Shown here piece by piece: positions 33,301 through 40,534 of a DNA stretch of 64,000 bases. The position numbers and the translations under genes are program-made. The DNA lies in NCBI GenBank assembly GCA_963703015.1, contig OY969779.1, positions 372,001 to 436,000 on the forward strand, written 5' to 3'. Under the pieces are notes generated by a model. The model was not told where the DNA came from and searched no databases. It worked only from the letters and a program-made list of their open reading frames with translations. Positions within the stretch are counted from its first letter, which is position 1. Each line of letters begins with the position of its first letter. This DNA is from Methanobacterium_B sp963703015 (GTDB lineage Archaea > Methanobacteriota > Methanobacteria > Methanobacteriales > Methanobacteriaceae).

Positions 33301-33337
33301 TCAAATCAAATATATAACCCCTTCGATTTTGATTTGA
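33301..33337. repeat. 10-bp inverted repeat in the gap
   Basis: TCAAATCAAA (33301-33310) and TTTGATTTGA (33328-33337) are perfect arms around a 17-base spacer that contains ATATAACCCC. It could be an operator or hairpin; no gene is adjacent. Confidence 0.5.
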
Positions 33338-33782
33338 AAAATTGATCCTAAAATTATTATTTTAATCATATCTCAGGAAAAATTTCTATATTCACACTAA
33401 TTCTCCAACAGAACCCAAACAAAAAAAAATTATTAAACAATACTAAAAATATATTCTAATTTCAAATAGAGATTTAAATAAAATATTAATCCATATATTA
33501 GTTCATTATTTCAATTGTAGCTTAATAATTTAATTAAATTTTTATTCACCCATTTATCGCAGATTTGTTAGTAGTTGGATTGGACCGTTGTTTGAAGTTG
33601 AAGTTATGATTTTTTTAACCCATAGATATGGCTTTAAATTTGTAAATACTCCTTTTTATCCATTTTAATTTCATATTTTGCCGTATCATATTAGTAACTT
33701 TTAAATAACTTAACTGTACCATTATAAGTTTGGAATTGAACCTAAAAAATAAAAGTTATTTATTTAAAAGGAGTTGATAATA

Positions 33783-34598
33783 TTGGTAAAATATCTTTTT
33801 AATTCTTTAAATGATCTGAAAACATTTAAAGAAGATCAATCCGTCGTGATTACCGATATTGATGGTACAATTAGTGAGATTACATCTGAACCATCACATG
33901 CAAAAATAACGGCAGACATGAGAAATATCTTGTTTGTGTTATCGTCCCAATTCAAATTTGTTGGAGTTTTAACTGGAAGAGATATTAATGACGCTCTAAA
34001 TATTATAAAACTTAAAAAAATTGTTTATATGGGAAATCATGGCTTGCAAAGGTTAAAAAATGGAAAAATAATAACAGATTCCCGTGTAAATGTTTACGTT
34101 CCAATTATTAAGGAAATATACGAAGAACTTACAACTAAGTTAAAGGATTCATCAGGTTTTAATCTGGAATATAAAACTTTAAGTCTGACAGTTCATTATA
34201 ATGAATGCTACCCCAAGTGCTGTGCAAAAAAGGAGGTTTTAGACACCATATCAACCATGGCACTGGGTAAACTTGTTAAGATAGTTGAAGGCAGGGATCT
34301 TCTAGAGATCAGGCCTCCAGTTGGGGATGATAAGGGCAGTGTTCTTCAAAAGTTCATCACAGAAAATAACATCAAAAAAATAATTTACATCGGAGATGAT
34401 ATCAACGATGTTTGTGCCTTTAAAAAGTTGAAGGAACTGAGTCAGGAACATAAAATCCTCGGTGTGAGTGTTGCTGTTAACTCCAAAGAAGTTCCAAAAC
34501 ATGTGAAGGAATCTGCAAACTTCTACGTTGAAAATGTACAGGAAACCTTTGAATTTTTGAAATGGTTGAGTGATAAAAATGTCAATAAATGCCATTGA
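33783..34598 (+). CDS. otsB: trehalose-6-phosphate phosphatase
   Basis: HAD-type phosphatase of 271 residues with the OtsB motifs: ITDIDGTIS (nucleophile and acid aspartates), GVLTGRDI, MGNHGLQ and the C-terminal IYIGDDINDVCAFK (Mg2+ site). It dephosphorylates trehalose-6-phosphate. TTG at 33783 is preferred, nine bases after GGAG; the TTG at 33774 overlaps the SD. No trehalose-phosphate synthase (OtsA) is in the window. The SemiSWEET gene starts inside its 3' end, so the two are co-transcribed. Confidence 0.85.
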   Translation: MVKYLFNSLNDLKTFKEDQSVVITDIDGTISEITSEPSHAKITADMRNILFVLSSQFKFVGVLTGRDINDALNIIKLKKIVYMGNHGLQRLKNGKIITDSRVNVYVPIIKEIYEELTTKLKDSSGFNLEYKTLSLTVHYNECYPKCCAKKEVLDTISTMALGKLVKIVEGRDLLEIRPPVGDDKGSVLQKFITENNIKKIIYIGDDINDVCAFKKLKELSQEHKILGVSVAVNSKEVPKHVKESANFYVENVQETFEFLKWLSDKNVNKCH

Positions 34599-34848
34599 TG
34601 TTATAGGTAGTTTGGCATGTTTATTCACCTTTTTAATGTACTTGAGTACGATTGATCAGATGAGAACAGTGTTGAAAACCAGAAATTCTAAGGAAGTATC
34701 AGAAATTCTTTACTGGGTGATGTTTTTCAACTGCTTCTTCTGGTCCATTTACGGACTCTACTTATTAAATTACTACATCTTAATACCCAACTTCGTTGGA
34801 TGTGTGTTATCTTTAACTACTGCATCAGTGGTATTGAAATACCGATAA
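34579..34848 (+). CDS. SemiSWEET-type sugar transporter
   Basis: Protein of 89 residues with three membrane helices, the size of a SemiSWEET, which works as a dimer to move sugars. ATSKEVS-like TRNSKEVSEILYW and PNFVGCVLSL are family-like. The usual Pro-Gln motif at the first helix reads Asp-Gln here (STIDQMRTVL), a notable change. ATG 34579 (MSINAIDVIG) overlaps the end of the OtsB gene by 20 bases. With OtsB and the SIS protein it suggests a small sugar import or export operon. Confidence 0.75.
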   Translation: MSINAIDVIGSLACLFTFLMYLSTIDQMRTVLKTRNSKEVSEILYWVMFFNCFFWSIYGLYLLNYYILIPNFVGCVLSLTTASVVLKYR

Positions 34849-34910
34849 AAAAGCGAATATTTACTACAAAGGTTTGAATTTTAACTACATTCATTTGTGG
34901 AGGCGAAACA

Positions 34911-35936
34911 ATGGAGTATCAAATGTATCAGGAAATTCTTGAACAACCTGGTGCTTTAAGAAAAACATTTAAGGAAGAAAAAGTTCACATGGCTGAACTT
35001 GCAGCAAAGATGGATGAATTTGACAAGATATATCTTATTGGTTGTGGTAGTTCATTTTCAACCTGTTGCTCTGCCAAGAGTGCGGTGGATTATATTTCAA
35101 ATAAAGATATAGAAGTTTATACAGCTTATGAATTTGTTTACAATAAAAATACAGATTATAAAAACTCTGCAGCAATATTAACATCACAATCTGGTGAAAC
35201 AGCCGATACACTTGCTGCACTTAGACTTTCTAAGCAAAGTGGTATTTACACTGTATCAATAACAAATGAATTAAATTCTAAAATGGCCAATGAAGCTGAT
35301 GCTTCAATAATTACACGTGGAGGTACTGAAAAGGCCATACTCGGGACCAAAACCTACACAACCCAGCTCATGTGTCTTTACAATTTACTGTTTCAGATGC
35401 ACCATGAAACTAGTGGGGATAAGTTAAACATCGGAAAAAATGTTTTAAGAGACATCAAAAAACTTCCCAACATCACTGAAGACTTGATTAAAAAAACACA
35501 ACCTGAAGGATTAAGGTTAGGGGAACAATTTAAAGATGAAGAACTGTTTTACTGTATGGGCAGCGGTCCAAACTACGGGCTTGCATACAAACTGGCCATG
35601 ACCATGTTTATGGAAGGCGCCCTTAAACATGCCTGTCCAGTGTACTCAGGGGAATTTCGTCATGGTTTAATTGAAAGAGCAGAAAAAAATGTTCCAATAA
35701 TATTTTTAGATGCAGATTATCCTGGAGATAAAATTACAAAAAATGCCATAGAATTTGGAGAAAAACTGGGCACAAAATCCATTGTGTATAACATGCAGGA
35801 TTACTCTAACATGAACAGTTTAATGTCACCATTTACCCTTGTAATACCATTAGAATGGTTTATATATTATCTCGCACACTTCAATGGAGAAGATCCTGGA
35901 GAAACCAGGCACATTGGAAAAATAAGATATTCTTAA
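34911..35936 (+). CDS. SIS-domain sugar isomerase (GlmS/FrlB-like)
   Basis: Protein of 341 residues with two SIS domains. The first has IYLIGCGSSFSTC and LTSQSGETADT (sugar-phosphate loop); the second has FYCMGSGPNYGLAYKLAM and YSGEFRHGLIERA. It resembles the isomerase half of glucosamine-6-phosphate synthase and deglycases such as FrlB, without a glutaminase domain. The substrate is probably an amino- or keto-sugar phosphate. Strong SD GGAGG. It lies 62 bases after SemiSWEET. Confidence 0.85.
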   Translation: MEYQMYQEILEQPGALRKTFKEEKVHMAELAAKMDEFDKIYLIGCGSSFSTCCSAKSAVDYISNKDIEVYTAYEFVYNKNTDYKNSAAILTSQSGETADTLAALRLSKQSGIYTVSITNELNSKMANEADASIITRGGTEKAILGTKTYTTQLMCLYNLLFQMHHETSGDKLNIGKNVLRDIKKLPNITEDLIKKTQPEGLRLGEQFKDEELFYCMGSGPNYGLAYKLAMTMFMEGALKHACPVYSGEFRHGLIERAEKNVPIIFLDADYPGDKITKNAIEFGEKLGTKSIVYNMQDYSNMNSLMSPFTLVIPLEWFIYYLAHFNGEDPGETRHIGKIRYS

Positions 35937-36022
35937 AAATTTTATGAGTAAAATATGTTAAAATCAAAGAAAAATTCTTTATAACCAAGGATAATGATTA
36001 AAAAAATGAGGAGAAAGGTTTT

Positions 36023-36439
36023 ATGGGCGGCAAACATTGGACTCCTGAAGAAGATAAAATTATAATTTCATTAAATAAACAAAATTTTGGTCCGGATCAA
36101 ATATACAAATCTAAAAAATTACCTGGAAGGAGCTACGCATCAATACTGCAACGTTGCATCAAATTAAAGATTGGATCAATTAACAAGTGGACAGATAAAG
36201 AAATATGGGTGGCTTATATTTTATATAAACATGGCTTGAATGTTCATGAGATTGCAGACCTACTCCCAAACAGGAGTAAAGCAGCAGTCAATGCTAAACT
36301 AACAAGGGATGCTTTGTACTATCACAAACCCCCATGTGAAAAACCCTGCGACTTCAATGAAACAAAAACATTGGAAAAGCTGATTGGAAATAAAAAAAAA
36401 AAGCACCGAAGATTAATTAAAAACAAAAATAACAGTTGA
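36023..36439 (+). CDS. Myb/SANT-like DNA-binding protein
   Basis: Protein of 138 residues with two Myb/SANT-like helical repeats: HWTPEEDKIIISLNKQNFGP at the N-terminus (Trp near the start, acidic first helix) and KWTDKEIWVAYILYKHGLNV, each followed by a helix with an SK- or RS-type recognition segment (RSYASILQRC, NRSKAAVNAKL). A very basic tail (KKKKHRRLIKNKN) should aid DNA binding. Such eukaryote-like Myb repeats are uncommon in archaea. SD GGAG before ATG. GAPDH starts 22 bases downstream, so they may be co-transcribed. Confidence 0.7.
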   Translation: MGGKHWTPEEDKIIISLNKQNFGPDQIYKSKKLPGRSYASILQRCIKLKIGSINKWTDKEIWVAYILYKHGLNVHEIADLLPNRSKAAVNAKLTRDALYYHKPPCEKPCDFNETKTLEKLIGNKKKKHRRLIKNKNNS

Positions 36440-36461
36440 ATTGACGGATGTGGGGTTGAAA

Positions 36462-37469
36462 ATGAAATGCATAGGACTGAATGGATATGGAACCATTGGC
36501 AAAAGGGTTGCAGATGCCATATCTTTACAAAATGACATGAAACTTGTTGGAGTAACCAAAAGAACACCTAACTTCGAAGCTAAAATCGCTGCAGATAAGG
36601 GTTACAATATCTACATGAGCGATCCAACTAAAGAACAGCTTTTTGAAGAAGCTGAAATCAAAGTAGCTGGAACAATTGAAGATCTTCAAAATAAAATTGA
36701 TTTAATCATTGATTGTACTCCAGAAGGTGTGGGTGCAAAAAATCTCAAATCATACCAACGGGCAGGGATCAAGGCAATATTCCAAGGAGGTGAAAGCCAC
36801 AAAGAAATTGGTAGATCATTCAACTCAACTGCAAATTACGACGAAAATATCGGGGCAGACTATGTGAGGGTGGTTTCCTGTAACACCACGGGTCTGTGTA
36901 GAACACTAACTCCAATTGCTGAAATTGCGAAAATAAGAAAAGTTAGAGCTGTATTAGTCAGGCGTGGCGCTGATCCAAGTCAAGTTAATAAGGGCCCTAT
37001 AAATTCAATAGTTCCCAATCCCCCAACAACACCATCTCACCATGGTCCCGATGTTCAAACCGTGCTCAAGGGAGTTAATATTTTTACAATGGCACTGCTG
37101 GTTCCAACAACCCTCATGCATCAGCACAACATAATGGTACAACTCGATTCTAAACTCGAAATTGATGATGTTGTAAACAAATTTGAGGAAAGTTCCAGGG
37201 TAATCCTTGTGGATGCTAAGGGTTTGGGTTCTACTGCTGAAATAATGGAGTATGCCAAGGATATTGGAAGGTTGAGATCAGATCTTTACGAAATTGCGGT
37301 GTGGAAAGAATCTATAAACATCGTTGATAACGAACTCTACTACATGCAGGCTGTGCATCAGGAATCTGATGTTGTGCCAGAAAATGTAGATGCTGTTAGA
37401 GCAGTTCTAAAAATGGATGATGCACAGGCATCCATCTCCAAAACCAACCACAGCATGGGAATTCTCTAA
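36462..37469 (+). CDS. gap: glyceraldehyde-3-phosphate dehydrogenase, archaeal type II
   Basis: Protein of 335 residues of the archaeal GAPDH family (glyceraldehyde-3-phosphate + NAD(P)+ + Pi to 1,3-bisphosphoglycerate). The Rossmann loop is NGYGTIGKRVADA and the catalytic Cys is in SCNTTGLCRTL. RRGADPSQ and HHGPDVQTV are typical of the archaeal class. ATG 36462 has GGGG five bases upstream; an earlier in-frame start at 36441 would overlap the SD. It works in gluconeogenesis in methanogens. Confidence 0.95.
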   Translation: MKCIGLNGYGTIGKRVADAISLQNDMKLVGVTKRTPNFEAKIAADKGYNIYMSDPTKEQLFEEAEIKVAGTIEDLQNKIDLIIDCTPEGVGAKNLKSYQRAGIKAIFQGGESHKEIGRSFNSTANYDENIGADYVRVVSCNTTGLCRTLTPIAEIAKIRKVRAVLVRRGADPSQVNKGPINSIVPNPPTTPSHHGPDVQTVLKGVNIFTMALLVPTTLMHQHNIMVQLDSKLEIDDVVNKFEESSRVILVDAKGLGSTAEIMEYAKDIGRLRSDLYEIAVWKESINIVDNELYYMQAVHQESDVVPENVDAVRAVLKMDDAQASISKTNHSMGIL

Positions 37470-37604
37470 ATTTCAGTACAGATTTTCCAACTAATTCTTT
37501 TTTTTTTATCTTCGAGTTTTCATATGATTGGACTAAAAATTTATTCACCACACCTAAAAATTATTATCCAGAAAACCAAATAGTAAAGGTTGAGGTAATA
37601 TTTT

Positions 37605-38279
37605 ATGGTGACAAAAGAGAACATACCTGAAAAGGGTGCTGCAGTTCAGAAGGACATGAAAAGTTTTGCAATTATTCCATACCTCCCCGGAGGACTGGTT
37701 GATCCTAAAACACTCCACAAAATTGCGGATGTTGCTGATAAGTATGGGGTTAAAATTATAAAATTAAATTCTGAACACCGAATTGGATTTTACGGAGTTA
37801 AAGAAGAGGATATTGATGCTATTTGGGCTGATCTTGATATGGAACCTGGTGGTTTCACAGGAAAATGTGTAAGGGCTTCAAAATTTTGTATTGGTGATAG
37901 TTCATGTAAGAAGGCATATAAGAACACCATCAACATCGGCCTAAAGATTGATGAAAAATTTCACAGGATGAAAACACCTAACAAGGTTAAAATAGCCATA
38001 TCCGGCTGCACCAACTCCTGCGGTGAATCAAATGTCCGAGATATAGGTTTAATTGGAACACCTAAAGGATGGAAACTTCTTGTTGGAGGAACCTGCGGTT
38101 TACAGGCCAGACCTGGAAAAGTGTTGGCTGAAAACTTGTCTGAAAGTCAGGTAATGATCTACATCGAAAAAATATTGGATTACTATGTAGAGAAGGACAT
38201 GCCCAACCGTATGGGAGTTTTTATCGACAGAATTGGCTTTGAAAGGTTCAAAGAAGATATTAAAAACAGTTTAAACTAA
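37605..38279 (+). CDS. small siroheme sulfite-reductase-like protein (Dsr-LP)
   Basis: Protein of 224 residues: an N-terminal nitrite/sulfite reductase half-domain (LAxxEHRIGFYGV-like segment NSEHRIGFYGVKEEDI), then CIGDSSC and SGCTNSCGE, which together match the Cys-X5-Cys and Cys-X3-Cys set binding a [4Fe-4S] cluster coupled to siroheme. Short proteins like this are the methanogen Dsr-LP group I, of unresolved function, distinct from the fused Fsr enzyme. SD GAGGT before ATG. It is a single gene followed by a hairpin terminator. Confidence 0.85.
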   Translation: MVTKENIPEKGAAVQKDMKSFAIIPYLPGGLVDPKTLHKIADVADKYGVKIIKLNSEHRIGFYGVKEEDIDAIWADLDMEPGGFTGKCVRASKFCIGDSSCKKAYKNTINIGLKIDEKFHRMKTPNKVKIAISGCTNSCGESNVRDIGLIGTPKGWKLLVGGTCGLQARPGKVLAENLSESQVMIYIEKILDYYVEKDMPNRMGVFIDRIGFERFKEDIKNSLN

Positions 38280-38359
38280 TAAAAACCCTATTTTTAATTT
38301 TTTTTTATTAATCCAAATAACTATGAAACTTCAATCCTAACTAAAAATAAAAATGATTT

Positions 38360-38380
38360 GACTTGAATATGGTTCAAGTC
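38360..38380. terminator. hairpin between convergent genes
   Basis: GACTTGAA / TTCAAGTC (8 bp, 5-base loop TATGG) lies between the Dsr-LP gene and the convergent coiled-coil gene, with T-rich flanks. It may end both. Confidence 0.65.
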
Positions 38381-38388
38381 TTTATTTA

Positions 38389-38634
38389 TTAGCGTCGACT
38401 GTTTCTGTTGATAGCATCCTTTAAATGGTTAAATTGTCTCTCAAAATCATTTAGTCGATCTGTTAGTTCTTGATTTTTTCTACGAAGATCTTCCATATCT
38501 CGACTCATTCTATACATTAACTCATCAATTTCAGATCCACCAGTTCTTCGATTAGAATTTCCTGTAACCATATCAGTAGCTTGTTTTTGGACTTGATCCA
38601 CAGCACTATCCATAATTCTTTTTGGGTCAAACAT
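38389..38634 (-). CDS. small coiled-coil protein
   Basis: Protein of 81 residues: a short N-terminal segment (MFDPKRIMDSAVDQVQKQAT), a polar linker and a long heptad-type helix (MEDLRRKNQELTDRLNDFER). ATG 38634 is preferred; earlier in-frame starts at 38652 lack an SD. No known family. It is divergent from the methyltransferase gene at 38807. Confidence 0.65.
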   Translation of the reverse strand: MFDPKRIMDSAVDQVQKQATDMVTGNSNRRTGGSEIDELMYRMSRDMEDLRRKNQELTDRLNDFERQFNHLKDAINRNSRR

Positions 38635-38806
38635 TTTTTTATACATCCACAAGAAAATTTATTAGTTCATAGATCAACTTCAGTTATATTTATCATTATG
38701 GGGGAAGAATTGTTCCTTTTTCAAGATACTCGATATAGTTGGAATAAAAAGATAAATATTAACACCAAATAATTGATTATAATTAGGTTTAGGGGTTGAT
38801 TTTTTT

Positions 38807-39610
38807 ATGGTAGATGAATATGTTCATGGTTACTCAGAAATAGAATCTGATAGATTAGTTGATCAGGCAAATACACTGGCCAATCTTTTGCACAAAGAAA
38901 CAGCTTACAGTGCAGGTACTAAGGTTTTAGAAGCAGGATGTGGAGTTGGGGCACAAACTTTGATGTTGGCAACTAACAGTCCAGATGCCCAAATAAAATC
39001 TGTTGATATTTCTGAAGAATCTATAAACAGGGCAAAACTTTTATTAAAGCAGCATGGAATTTCAAATGTTGAATTGGAGGTGGCAGATATTTTTAATTTA
39101 CCATTTGAAGCTGAATCATTCGATCATATTTTTGTTTGTTTTGTACTCGAACATTTGAAGGATCCCATTGGGGCTCTTGAAGGTTTAAGAAGGGTTCTTA
39201 AAAAGGGTGGTTCCATCACTGTTATCGAAGGTGATCATGGCTCCTGTTATTTTTATCCCGAAACAAAGGAAGCTGTTAAAGCTTGGGAATGTCTTGTTAA
39301 ATGTCAAACTGGGCTTGATTGTAATCCCATGGTTGGAAGGGAGATATATCCACTTTTAAAAAATTCTGGGTTTAAAGATATTGAAGTTTCACCTAAAATT
39401 GTCTATGTAGATTCAAGCAAACCAGAGTTGGTTGAAGGATTCAATAAAAAGACCATAATAGCAATGGTGGAGGGTGTTAAGGATCAGGCCATTAACTCTG
39501 GAATGATTGACCTTGAAACTTGGGAAAAGGGAATAAAAGATCTGTACAAGACCACAGAACCAGATGGAGTGTTTTTCTACAACTTTTTTAAGGGAATTGG
39601 AATAAAATAA
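38807..39610 (+). CDS. class I SAM-dependent methyltransferase
   Basis: Protein of 267 residues with a Rossmann methyltransferase core: VLEAGCGVGAQTLMLA (SAM motif I), IKSVDISEES (acidic loop), VADIFNLPFEAESFDHIFVC (motifs II-III) and KKGGSITVIEGDHG. It resembles UbiE/COQ5-like and arsenite/sterol-type enzymes. Substrate unknown. A good SD (GGGGTT) precedes the ATG. It stands alone, with no biosynthetic neighbours. Confidence 0.85.
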   Translation: MVDEYVHGYSEIESDRLVDQANTLANLLHKETAYSAGTKVLEAGCGVGAQTLMLATNSPDAQIKSVDISEESINRAKLLLKQHGISNVELEVADIFNLPFEAESFDHIFVCFVLEHLKDPIGALEGLRRVLKKGGSITVIEGDHGSCYFYPETKEAVKAWECLVKCQTGLDCNPMVGREIYPLLKNSGFKDIEVSPKIVYVDSSKPELVEGFNKKTIIAMVEGVKDQAINSGMIDLETWEKGIKDLYKTTEPDGVFFYNFFKGIGIK

Positions 39611-39804
39611 ATTTTTTTAGGTTTGGACCTTCAAATTTTTAGGAATAATTCATATAATAAAATTGGATAAATGTTCGAAATAGTTTAGATAATTAGATAT
39701 TTTGTTTACAATTTTTTCTCTTTTTAAGTGGGTTGTGCAAAGATTTAATATAATATTAAAATAATGTTATACTAACAAAAATTCATCTGGGGGGATTGAT
39801 ATTT

Positions 39805-40170
39805 TTGAAAAAAATAACAATATTTTTAGTACTACTTTTAATATTAGGAGCAATTGGAATATCTGGATGTACCAGTGATAATGGAAACTCATCAAATCAA
39901 AGTTATACAAACACCTCAACACAAAACTCTACACCAGCAAATTATGCTTCAGCCAAATCTGACAATTCTTCATCTTCTGCAAATACGACCCATTCTAATC
40001 AAGCCACTTCAAGTTCAGGAGATTATGTTGGGAATGTGAATACAAAAAAATTTCACCATGCAACTTGCAGGTATGTTTCAAAAATGAACTCCGGAAATAA
40101 AATCTTCTTTAATTCAAGAGAAGAGGCAATAAATATGGGCTATGAACCATGTGAAGTCTGCAATCCATGA
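39805..40170 (+). CDS. lipoprotein with Ada-like zinc-binding domain
   Basis: Protein of 121 residues. A lipobox-like signal (ILGAIGISGC) is followed by a Ser/Asn/Thr-rich linker of about 60 residues and a small terminal domain NTKKFHHATCRYVSKM ... YEPCEVCNP. This domain is seen at the end of many nuclease-like and secreted proteins and resembles the Ada metal-binding motif. TTG at 39805 (after GGGGGG) is chosen over an earlier TTG. It may be a surface zinc protein; no partner is evident. Confidence 0.75.
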   Translation: MKKITIFLVLLLILGAIGISGCTSDNGNSSNQSYTNTSTQNSTPANYASAKSDNSSSSANTTHSNQATSSSGDYVGNVNTKKFHHATCRYVSKMNSGNKIFFNSREEAINMGYEPCEVCNP

Positions 40171-40339
40171 TGGTTATTAAAAATTTATTTACATACAACA
40201 GGATGCATACCAATCTAGATTGCATAGCAAATTAGAAAATCATATGCATTGTACCAAACTGTCTAGGATATTTTTTAAGGGGTTTATAGTGCGATAATTT
40301 GGAATTAAATGGGTATTCTTTGGGTTTGAATTTGTGCAT

Positions 40340-40430
40340 GATTGGGGTGTAAATTGGGAAAACCAATTTAAAAGATGAACACGTTACAACTTACTGTGTC
40401 TGTGTAAAAACACATAACACACCCCCCAAT
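40340..40430 (+). ncRNA. candidate structured RNA element, copy 2
   Basis: It begins with the 31-base block shared with 32925-32955. Block-internal hairpin AAATTGG-GAAAA-CCAATTT is perfect here. GATTGGGG (40340-40347) can pair with CCCCAAT (40424-40430). Between lies TGTGT-C-TGTGT-AAAA-ACACA-TA-ACACA (40395-40421), the same shape as in copy 1 with unrelated bases. Confidence 0.55.
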
Positions 40431-40455
40431 ATTTAACCCTTGATATAAAGTACAT

Positions 40456-40498
40456 AGTTGGGCTTGCACAACCTCCTATTTTTTTGGTAAGCCCAACT
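40456..40498 (+). ncRNA. hairpin with anti-Shine-Dalgarno loop, locus 2
   Basis: A 10-bp perfect stem (AGTTGGGCTT / AAGCCCAACT) closes a 23-base loop with ACCTCC (40471-40476) and then a T7 run. It lies 25 bases after the structured element, as in locus 1. Confidence 0.5.
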
Positions 40499-40534
40499 CA
40501 CTTATATCTAAAATTAGCATTAAACCCAAAATAT

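Larger units (their letters stand above)
32896..33782. other. large structured intergenic region (887 bp)
   Basis: It holds three structures listed separately: the repeat RNA element, its anti-SD hairpin and a 10-bp inverted repeat. A 16-codon frame at 33251 (MIIYWMFYASSNHMKT) behind GGAG is too weak to call a gene. The right end holds AT-rich promoter sequence for the trehalose-phosphatase gene. Confidence 0.55.
40171..40534. other. structured intergenic region with repeat RNA copy 2
   Basis: Between the lipoprotein gene and the convergent multi-PAS kinase. It contains the second copy of the structured element and its anti-SD hairpin, listed separately. The first 170 bases hold no gene. Confidence 0.55.

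Noticed and set aside
33251..33301. 16-codon frame MIIYWMFYASSNHMKT behind GGAG
   Set aside because: SD spacing is too short (4 bases) and the peptide is too short to judge.
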